A stretch of DNA of 7,308 nucleotides, from NCBI GenBank assembly GCA_938036655.1, contig CALHQS010000010.1:1-7308 (forward strand), in the 5' to 3' direction. The translations under genes were made by a program, and so were the position numbers. This stretch comes from an uncultured Candidatus Altimarinota bacterium (GTDB taxonomy: Bacteria; Patescibacteriota; Gracilibacteria; BD1-5; UBA2023). Positions 1 through 4,955 of the stretch are shown here, piece after piece. The notes under the pieces were generated by a model. It was not told the DNA's origin. It did no database searches and saw nothing but the letters and a program-made list of their open reading frames with translations. The stretch's first letter is position 1, and the number at the start of each line of letters is the position of its first letter.

Positions 1-32
1 TTTTTAGCTTCAAATTTATATTTCTGTAAACT

Positions 33-59
33 AAAAAATCCCCATTTTACGGGGATTTT
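33..59 (-). terminator. Intrinsic terminator of the 58-546 gene
   Basis: Read on the minus strand, a 9-bp stem AAAATCCCC / GGGGATTTT with a 7-nt loop is followed by a run of six T. The gene's TAA stop codon (60-58) overlaps the 5' arm of the stem. The same stem sequence recurs in the terminators at 1954-1977 and 3103-3130. Confidence 0.8.
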
Positions 60-546
60 AAAAACTCGGAAAATTCTCAGCAATTTCCTCCAAATGCTCG
101 GCATATTGGCTCGCATATTCTACACTCGCGATGGTCGCAATTTTCGCCAAATAATGATTGTCATCATATTTTCCATTCACATCAATTGGGAAAAATCGAA
201 CATATTTTCATTTGTAAAATAATACTCAAAATTTGTCAAAAATCTCATCATCAAGCCGATACACGACATTGCACATTTTCTTTTTATAGAAAAATTTTTC
301 AAAACTTTTCCCAAATAAGAATTCTTGCGGCAAAAAATTCCCATCCTGTGGAGGAATTTCCTGGATTTCCACAAAATCCGTAATCAATTCTAAATTGACG
401 AGCATCCAGCCGTCCCATTCCTGATTATATTCTTGATCCCAAAGCCGAAAATGCAGCCATTTCTCCGTTTTTTCGACCAGCAATCCAAAAATCTTTTCAT
501 TATTGAGATTTTTCCAAGAATAAAAATGTCAAAGTTGTAAATCCAT
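58..546 (-). CDS. Hypothetical protein, 162 aa, UGA read as Gly
   Basis: This gene is open from ATG at 546 to TAA at 60-58 only if three in-frame TGA codons (near residues 6, 107 and 113) are read as glycine. Under the standard code it breaks into pieces. The product begins MDLQLGHFYSWKNLNNEK and is rich in aromatic and acidic residues (for example WLHFRLWDQEYNQEWDGWM). It has no signal peptide, membrane segment or obvious catalytic motif, and looks like a compact soluble cytoplasmic protein. I do not recognise the family. The other glycines use GGA, GGC and GGG, so TGA is mixed with normal codons. No Shine-Dalgarno precedes the ATG. It is transcribed divergently from the small gene at 683-862 and ends in its own terminator, so it appears monocistronic. 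The frame and code are well supported; the function is unknown. Confidence 0.75.
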
Positions 547-566
547 ATTTTTCAAAAATTTTTCAA

Positions 567-595
567 ATTATAATCAAAAAAATAAAAAAACAAGA
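567..595 (-). promoter_or_regulatory. Candidate promoter for the 58-546 gene
   Basis: On the minus strand a perfect -10 TATAAT lies at 572-567, with a weak -35 TTCTTG about 18 bp upstream. The predicted start would leave a leader of roughly 15 nt before the ATG at 546. The surroundings are very AT-rich, so chance matches are likely. Confidence 0.4.
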
Positions 596-601
596 ATTTA
601 T

Positions 602-629
602 CTGACAAATATGCAAAAAAGCATAATAT
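602..629 (+). promoter_or_regulatory. Candidate promoter for the small gene at 683
   Basis: A -35-like CTGACA at 602-607 is separated by 16 bp from a -10-like TAATAT at 624-629. The implied start near 636 gives a leader of about 45 nt that contains the Shine-Dalgarno at 670-674. It is divergent from the candidate promoter of the 58-546 gene. Confidence 0.45.
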
Positions 630-669
630 AAAAAACGCTTTTTAAAAGCACTTTCTTTAACTCACATAT

Positions 670-674
670 AGGAG
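670..674 (+). promoter_or_regulatory. Shine-Dalgarno AGGAG
   Basis: AGGAG lies 8 nt before ATG 683, the ideal spacing. It fixes the start of this small gene, and it is the only strong Shine-Dalgarno I found ahead of any gene in the window. Confidence 0.75.
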
Positions 675-682
675 CAATAACA

Positions 683-862
683 ATGGCACATGGTCCTCAA
701 GGTACCGGCAATTATAAGGGTAAACGTGATCGTCACGAGAAAACTCCACATAATTCAGCCAAAAAAAGAGAAGAGCTGGACACATATCGGCAACAAAAAG
801 AAAAAATAGTTTTGTTACATGTGTTTAGTCACCTATATTTAGTGAAACGCCCACCAGCATAG
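683..862 (+). CDS. Small basic protein, 59 aa, unknown function
   Basis: A short ORF starts with MAHGPQGTGNYKGKRDRHEK and ends ...LYLVKRPPA at TAG 860-862. Support comes from a textbook AGGAG 8 nt upstream, a plausible promoter at 602-629 and an intrinsic terminator that overlaps the 3' end. The N-terminal two thirds are highly hydrophilic and Lys/Arg/His-rich, as in small nucleic-acid- or ribosome-associated proteins. The last 20 residues are more hydrophobic. There is no signal peptide or cysteine. Codon choice (GGT, GGC, CGT, CTG, CGG) is richer in G+C than in neighbouring genes, which suggests high expression or foreign origin, and none of its four glycines uses TGA. The stop codon falls in the loop of the terminator. 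I do not recognise a family. A structured RNA with a fortuitous ORF is the main alternative. Confidence 0.6.
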   Translation: MAHGPQGTGNYKGKRDRHEKTPHNSAKKREELDTYRQQKEKIVLLHVFSHLYLVKRPPA

Positions 863-881
863 GAAACTGGTGGGATTTTTT
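850..881 (+). terminator. Intrinsic terminator of the small gene
   Basis: A perfect 8-bp stem CCCACCAG (850-857) / CTGGTGGG (867-874) with a 9-nt loop is followed by A and six T. The stem encodes the last residues of the small protein, and its TAG stop lies in the loop. Confidence 0.85.
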
Positions 882-941
882 ATTCTTTATATATCAATAC
901 GAATTAATAGTCGTTTTCTATTTGTATACAAAAAATGAGAA

Positions 942-1001
942 ATAAAAAATTTTTTAAAAAATATCAAGATTTTAAGTGGACTTAAAGTAAAAAAATATAA
1001 T
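942..1001 (+). promoter_or_regulatory. Promoter region of the SLH-META gene
   Basis: A perfect -10 TATAAT lies at 996-1001. No convincing -35 is present at 16-18 bp upstream; the nearest G-containing hexamer is TAAGTG. Alternating A and T tracts at 942-961 could act as an UP-element-like or bent-DNA stretch. The rest of the gap between 882 and 941 is AT-rich and holds a short palindrome, TTGTATACAA, with no gene that I can see. Confidence 0.5.
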
Positions 1002-1006
1002 GACTT

Positions 1007-1036
1007 TGTATCGAAAGATACATTCGGAAATCCGAA
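1007..1036 (+). promoter_or_regulatory. Twin hairpins in the 5' UTR of the SLH-META gene
   Basis: Two perfect small hairpins lie back to back just after the predicted transcription start. The first is GTATC-GAAA-GATAC (1008-1021), with a GNRA tetraloop and one extra flanking T-A pair. The second is TTCGG-AAAT-CCGAA (1023-1036). They occupy the 5' end of the leader and leave about 28 unpaired nt before ATG 1065. Such 5' hairpins often stabilise mRNA; a regulatory or protein-binding role is also possible. There is no T-tract, so this is not a terminator. Confidence 0.55.
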
Positions 1037-1064
1037 GCAATATTATTTCTTTACTTTTCTGATT

Positions 1065-1955
1065 ATGAAGAAATTGGTAGCACTTATGTTGGCACTTTTG
1101 CTTGCGATGCAAAGTTTTGCCACAGCGAGCGCGGCAGCATTTAACGAAAATATTTATTATTGGGCAAAAGGCTTCAATGTAACAACTATTGAACAAATCG
1201 AAAAATTCCGCCCAAATGACAATATTTCTCGTGAAGAAGTGGCAGCATTGATGACTCGCGCGATTGAAAAAGGACTTTTCCCAGCAAAAATCGCGACAGC
1301 GAAAGAAATTCCGTTTGTGGATAAAGCACAAATTGCGCCAGAATTCCAAAATGCGGTTCAAATGGTGCAAAATTCTGGAATTTTTCAAGGAAATAATCAT
1401 TATTTTAATCCAAAAAATTCTCTCACAGAGCTTGAAGCGATCGCGATTCTCGTTCGCGCAAGCCGTGAAGATGTAGACGATCTCAATACGAAAACAAATC
1501 CTTGGTATCAAGAATATTTGAACATTGCGAGAAAATTTGATGTAGTTCCTGCGAATTTGAACGCACCAATCACTCGCGACAAATTTTTCACTTGGATGAA
1601 ACAATTTGTAGAAAACACGACTGTGAAAACAGTGCTCGAAGGAAAATGGATGCTCAAAAATGTCGAACTTGAAAAAGGAAAACCAACAGAGCTCAAAGAC
1701 GTAACGCTCACTTTTACTGGTCACAAAGTGCACGCAAAAATCTGTAATAATATCAATGGAGAGTTTACGCTCACGCCTGATACTATTAAAACAACTGATC
1801 TTATCTCGACTCTCATGGCTTGTCAAGATAAAAAGATCATGTCAGCTGAAAAAAATTTTGAACTCAATAATGCAAAATTTATGTTGTCTGACGATGAAAA
1901 AACTCTCGAAATCACGACAGCACGAGGCATTAAATATACTTTCCAAAAAGCATAA
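1065..1955 (+). CDS. Secreted SLH-like protein with C-terminal META/HslJ domain
   Basis: This 296-aa protein is probably exported. Residues 1-24 form a signal peptide (MKK, then a Leu/Ala/Met-rich core, then TASA/AA). Three SLH-like segments follow. They lie at about 30-70 (YYWAKGFNV...FRPNDNISREEVAALMTRA), 83-132 (FVDKAQIAPEFQNAV...YFNPKNSLTELEAIAILVRA) and 146-184 (NPWYQEYLNIARKFDV...PITRDKFFTWM). Residues 188-296 match the META/HslJ (DUF306) pattern, with LEGKWML, a CNNINGEF segment where the family has GCN...G, TLMAC, and a closing beta strand YTFQKA. SLH modules usually anchor proteins to cell-wall polymer; META domains occur in envelope-stress and protease-inhibitor-like proteins. The gene has its own promoter, twin 5' hairpins and terminator. 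No in-frame TGA occurs among nine glycines. There is no Shine-Dalgarno; TTTTC sits 5 nt before the ATG. The domain calls come from pattern recognition. Confidence 0.85.
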   Translation: MKKLVALMLALLLAMQSFATASAAAFNENIYYWAKGFNVTTIEQIEKFRPNDNISREEVAALMTRAIEKGLFPAKIATAKEIPFVDKAQIAPEFQNAVQMVQNSGIFQGNNHYFNPKNSLTELEAIAILVRASREDVDDLNTKTNPWYQEYLNIARKFDVVPANLNAPITRDKFFTWMKQFVENTTVKTVLEGKWMLKNVELEKGKPTELKDVTLTFTGHKVHAKICNNINGEFTLTPDTIKTTDLISTLMACQDKKIMSAEKNFELNNAKFMLSDDEKTLEITTARGIKYTFQKA

Positions 1956-1977
1956 AAATCCCCAAATGGGGATTTTT
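1954..1977 (+). terminator. Intrinsic terminator after the SLH-META gene
   Basis: A 10-bp stem AAAAATCCCC / GGGGATTTTT encloses the tetraloop AAAT. The stem begins inside the TAA stop codon (1953-1955). The A/T ends of the stem make it usable in both directions. Confidence 0.85.
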
Positions 1978-2009
1978 CTCGTTTTTAGTGTTTTCTTACC
2001 GAGGAATGA

Positions 2010-2034
2010 TACAATATTTGTGCTTATGTCTTAA
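2010..2034 (+). promoter_or_regulatory. Candidate -10 and minimal upstream ORF for the second SLH gene
   Basis: TACAAT at 2010-2015 is a good -10 with no clear -35. It would start transcription near 2022, giving a leader of only about 25 nt. That leader contains ATG TCT TAA (2026-2034), a two-codon ORF ending 12 nt before the true ATG at 2047 and preceded by the same CTTATG context as the true start. Confidence 0.35.
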
Positions 2035-2046
2035 AAATATTTTCTT

Positions 2047-2775
2047 ATGAAAAAAATTCTTATTCCTGCAATGCTTGTAGTTCTCTCTACAACCGCAGTA
2101 ATACCAATTTTTGCACAAAGCTACAGAGTTCGTGACGCTCATCGCTGTGAAACCTGGGAAGGTGAGCGATGGGATGCGCGATACGGAAAATGCATGGATC
2201 CGGGTGATTATTATGATGACGATGACGATAATGACTACTACAAATATCACCATCGGGCTGTCAGTACTGCCCCAGTAACACCAGTAAATACAACATCAAA
2301 TAATGATAGTGATGTGGCTGTATACAATTGGGCAAAAAATAATGGCCTCACAACTGCGGCAAGCTTCCGTGACTTCCGCGATGACGGCAAAATTACGCGT
2401 GACGAAGTGGCAGTAATCGTTCAGCGGGCGCTCAACAAAGGTCTTTTTTCATCAGTTTCTACATCAAATAGTGCTGTACGATACAATGATGACGCGCAAA
2501 TTGCGAAAGAATTTAAATCCGCAACTTCATTTGTTCAGAATGCTGGAATTATGCGCGGAAATCGAGGATATTTTTATCCAAAAAATCTCTTGACTGATTA
2601 CGAAGCACTTGTAATCGTTGCTCGTGCGACTGCCAAAACAGAAATTAGCAACTTTGACCAGGCTCGCGCGTTTGCTGCTCGACTTGGCAAAAGTTTTGAA
2701 CGTGATGATATGTATGATCGTATTGATCGTGGAGATTTCTTTGAATTGATCAAAAAAGCCAAAGAACGCCTCTAA
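2047..2775 (+). CDS. Secreted SLH-like protein with Asp/Tyr-rich linker
   Basis: This 242-aa protein is a paralogue of the upstream SLH-META protein. A signal peptide spans residues 1-23 (MKKILIPAML..., cleavage likely after IFA). The mature N-terminus has a cysteine pair (Cys34, Cys49) around a Trp-rich stretch, possibly a disulfide loop. An extremely acidic Asp/Tyr tract follows (54-66, YYDDDDDNDYY) and then His residues, which would suit Ca2+ or metal binding. After a Thr/Ser/Pro/Asn linker come three SLH-like segments at about 91-132 (VYNWAKNNGL...KITRDEVAVIVQRA), 146-194 (YNDDAQIAKEF...YFYPKNLLTDYEALVIVARA) and 200-240. It lacks the META domain. None of its 11 glycines uses TGA. No terminator separates it from the next gene 29 bp downstream, so the two are probably co-transcribed. 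It is probably surface-associated; the binding partner is unknown. Confidence 0.8.
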   Translation: MKKILIPAMLVVLSTTAVIPIFAQSYRVRDAHRCETWEGERWDARYGKCMDPGDYYDDDDDNDYYKYHHRAVSTAPVTPVNTTSNNDSDVAVYNWAKNNGLTTAASFRDFRDDGKITRDEVAVIVQRALNKGLFSSVSTSNSAVRYNDDAQIAKEFKSATSFVQNAGIMRGNRGYFYPKNLLTDYEALVIVARATAKTEISNFDQARAFAARLGKSFERDDMYDRIDRGDFFELIKKAKERL

Positions 2776-2804
2776 AACCCGATTTATTTCATAATTTTTC
2801 GCTT

Positions 2805-3104
2805 ATGAATCTTCAAACTATTTTGCACGCAGATGCTTTTGAAAACGAAAAAGATTTTCTCAAATCAGAAATCGAAAAAAATATTTCTGGAAAATTGGAT
2901 GCCTACATTCGCCCACATCTTTCAGAAAATAATGATTCTGTACGAATAGAAGCCTTTTTCGATCGATCAAAAACAGGATTTGACGGAAAACTGATTCTCA
3001 CACTTCCCGACACAACTCTGCGCGCTTCACGCGAAAATTTTTCAAAATTGGACGATTTAGTATCTCACCTTTTCACCCATCTCAAAACACAATTATTAAA
3101 ATAA
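2805..3104 (+). CDS. HPF/RaiA-like ribosome-associated protein (putative)
   Basis: This is a 99-aa cytoplasmic protein with no signal peptide. From about residue 26 it follows the layout of the S30AE/HPF family. A helix with GKLDAYIRPHL (29-39) is followed by beta strands VRIEAFFDRS and GKLILTLPDTTLRAS, and then a C-terminal helix ending LFTHLKTQLLK, like the ...LIDKLARQLTK end of E. coli HPF. The length is close to the short HPF/YfiA type, without the long dimerisation tail. Known family members bind the 30S decoding centre and hibernate ribosomes. The usual N-terminal strand is less typical here, so the assignment rests on overall pattern only. It lies 29 bp after the SLH gene with no terminator between, and it ends in the shared terminator at 3103-3130. 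None of its three glycines uses TGA. Confidence 0.6.
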   Translation: MNLQTILHADAFENEKDFLKSEIEKNISGKLDAYIRPHLSENNDSVRIEAFFDRSKTGFDGKLILTLPDTTLRASRENFSKLDDLVSHLFTHLKTQLLK

Positions 3105-3130
3105 AATCCCATTCAGGGATTTTATTTTTT
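3103..3130. terminator. Shared bidirectional terminator between convergent units
   Basis: Stem AAAATCCC (3103-3110) / GGGATTTT (3116-3123) with loop ATTCA is followed on the plus strand by A and six T, and on the minus strand by ATTTT. The TAA stop of the plus gene (3102-3104) and the TAA stop of the minus gene (3124-3122) both fall in the outer part of the hairpin. Confidence 0.8.
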
Positions 3131-3529
3131 GCGAATTGTTTCAATCTTTGCGAGAACTTCCAGTAACTTTGGGTCGTTTTTTTCGACTTTTGCAATCATG
3201 GCATCAAGAGTCTCAGTCGACGGCATCTGCTCAGTGAGCAGATGCTCTTCTAGCTCCAATTTTTCTATTTTGAAAAAATTTTTATAATTTTCATCATGAA
3301 AAATCTGATTCTCTAAGCCAAAAGTTTTTAGTCTTTTTCCAATTTCTAGATAGTCTCCAAACGAAATGTTTTCGTTATTCAAAAATTTTTGATTCCAAAT
3401 GAGTATTTTCGTTTCCTGAATTTCATATTCTACATCGGGAAAATCAAGAAAAATTTCTGCGAGTGAATCAGAAAAATTTTCTATCAAAATGTTTTCTGGA
3501 AAAAGGACCAAAAGCGAAAAAATAAACAT
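3122..3529 (-). CDS. Hypothetical protein downstream of hsdM, 135 aa
   Basis: The ATG at 3529 follows the hsdM TAA by a single base (TAATATG), so translational coupling and operon membership are likely. The product has a hydrophobic start (MFIFSLLVLFP), which could be a buried strand or a weak membrane segment. It then runs as an acidic, Phe/Leu/Glu-rich body (FLDFPDVEYEIQETKILIW; FGDYLEIGKRLKTFGLENQ) and ends in a helix, PKLLEVLAKIETIRKK. I recognise no family. It does not resemble the usual restriction-modification partners. Its three glycines are GGA, GGA and GGC, with no TGA, unlike the genes upstream of it. A 23-bp near-perfect palindrome (3223-3245) lies within the coding sequence. Its position suggests an accessory or regulatory role in the restriction locus, but a resident gene that happens to lie downstream fits equally well. 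Confidence 0.65.
   Translation of the reverse strand: MFIFSLLVLFPENILIENFSDSLAEIFLDFPDVEYEIQETKILIWNQKFLNNENISFGDYLEIGKRLKTFGLENQIFHDENYKNFFKIEKLELEEHLLTEQMPSTETLDAMIAKVEKNDPKLLEVLAKIETIRKK
3223..3245. repeat. Perfect inverted repeat, 11-bp arms with a 1-nt centre
   Basis: GCATCTGCTCA is followed by one G and then its exact reverse complement TGAGCAGATGC. It is markedly richer in G+C than its surroundings and lies inside the 3122-3529 coding sequence. No T-tract follows on either strand, so it is not a standard terminator. Confidence 0.8.
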
Positions 3530-3530
3530 A

Positions 3531-4939
3531 TTAAAGGTGGGTTTTAAGATTTTCTAAAATTTTTTGAATTTCTATTTCGTTTTCTGCCATTTCAGTAAGA
3601 ATCTCATCAGGTTCACGAAAAATCTCTTCTTTTATTTTGTTTGGATTTTTGGCAGAAAGGTCAAAATTTTGGATGTCTTTTGCTTTCACTATCCAAGAAT
3701 TTTCTGAGATTTCCCTTTTTTTCATAAGTTCTGGAATATGCTTGATCTCATCATAATTGATTGGTTTATTTTTTGTCAATTTTCTTCATAAATCAACTTC
3801 ATAATACCAAATATCTTGTGTAGCCCCAGTTTTATCAAAAAATATAGTATTTGTTTTCACTCCAGAATATGGCAAAAACACTCAGGCTGGCAAACTTACG
3901 ATAGAATGCAAATTGCACTCTTGAATCAATTTTTTCTTGATTTCTACAAAAGCATTTGAATTATTAAAAAGTACTCATTCTGGCACAATAATCGCAGATT
4001 TTCCACCATTTTTGAGAATTTTTATGATGTACTGCAAAAAAAGCATTTCTGTAGCATTTGTTTTGATAGGAAAATTTTGTTGAATTTCTTCTTTTTCCTT
4101 CCCACCAAATGGAGGATTTGCCAAAATAATATCAAATTTATCTTTTTCTTCTATATCACGAATATTGGTTGTCAGAGTGTTTTTCTTGTTGAGATTTGGA
4201 TTTGAAATTCAGTGCAAAATCATATTCATCATCCCCATTGTGTAGGCAAGTGGAGTTTTTCATTTGCAAAAAATGTTTCATTTTTCAGTATTTCTAGCTC
4301 TTTATCAGAAGAAATTTTTGGTTTCATAAAATTGAAAGCCTCTATCAAAAATCCACAACTTCCTGCTGCTGGGTCACAAATTTTTTCTCAGATTCTTGGA
4401 GAAATAGCCTCAACCATGATTTTAATCACACTTCTTGGAGTATAAAATTCTCCCGAATTTCAACCGTCATTTCCCATTCCTTGAAGCAAGTCTTCATAAA
4501 CTCATGAAAGCTCAAACAAATCTTCCTGTTTTTGAAAGCTCAGTTTGTTGATTTCATCAGTAATATCTTTGATTGTATGTCCAGACTCAATACGATTATT
4601 TATAAATTTGAATATTTCTCCAATCTTGTATTTCATAGAGTGATAATCATTTTCAGAATCACGAAAAGTGGCAAGATATGGGAAAAGTTCATTGTTTACA
4701 AAATCCTTGATATCATCACCACTTGGAAGCTGAGTCCAATTTTTCCAACGATATTTTTCCTCAAGAATAAAATCATATGTTGTGCCATTGAGTACAGCAT
4801 TGTAGGATTCCCTGTCTTCATAATCGTCCAAAAATTTCAAGAACAATAACCAAGAGATTTGCTCTGTATAGTGCATAGCACCAGAGATTCCATCATCCTT
4901 GCGGAGATAGTCAGTGATAAGATTTATTGATTGTTTCAT
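3531..4939 (-). CDS. hsdM: HsdM: type I restriction-modification N6-adenine methyltransferase (one frameshift)
   Basis: HsdM transfers methyl from S-adenosylmethionine to adenine N6 in the site chosen by HsdS. It starts at ATG 4939 and ends at TAA 3533-3531. With the frame restored it is 469 aa, within the family range. The N-terminal HsdM helical domain (1-130) contains LLFLKFLDDYED. Motif I is DPAAGSCGFL (189-198), where the second Gly of the usual GSGG is Cys. The catalytic motif IV is NPPF (275-278). EFYTPR (164-169), PEGVLF (319-324) and PAGVFLPYSGVKTN (351-364) are also typical. Seven in-frame TGA codons are read as Gly, and most fall at conserved glycines. One base is missing in the A-tract at 4260-4256, between FFANEK and TPLAYTMG. 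Without correction the protein stops at TAG 4153-4151, before NPPF. The gene follows hsdS by 16 nt and has no Shine-Dalgarno. Confidence 0.9.
4256..4260 (-). other. Frameshift site in hsdM (A5, expected A6)
   Basis: On the minus strand the run reads GAAAAAC. Upstream reading gives ...ETFFANEK, and adding one A gives TPLAYTMGMMNMILHG, the expected HsdM continuation. As given, the upstream frame meets TAG at 4153-4151. Confidence 0.85.
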
Positions 4940-4955
4940 AAAATAATTTTAATAG

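Noticed and set aside
186..383. Plus-strand and offset minus-strand frames within 177-383
   Set aside because: They overlap the 58-546 gene, which is contiguous under code 25 and has a matching terminator.
547..682. A gene in the AT-rich divergent intergenic region
   Set aside because: I saw only promoter-like elements and a short GCTTTT/AAAAGC inverted repeat, with no coding frame.
640..881. tmRNA or another known small RNA at the small gene
   Set aside because: I saw no tRNA-like acceptor ends or tag context; the AGGAG spacing and codon structure favour a peptide.
972..1826. Long minus-strand open frame (284 codons) antisense to the SLH-META gene
   Set aside because: Its product is Cys/Phe/His-rich with no domain, while the plus strand has a signal peptide, SLH-like repeats, a META domain and a terminator at its end.
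1996..2253. Minus-strand open frame opposite the start of the second SLH gene
   Set aside because: Its IVIVVI-like composition is the mirror of the Asp/Tyr codon tract; it is a shadow.
4212..4849. Plus-strand frames at 4212-4445 and 4532-4849
   Set aside because: They are antisense to clear HsdM motifs and have no supporting signals.
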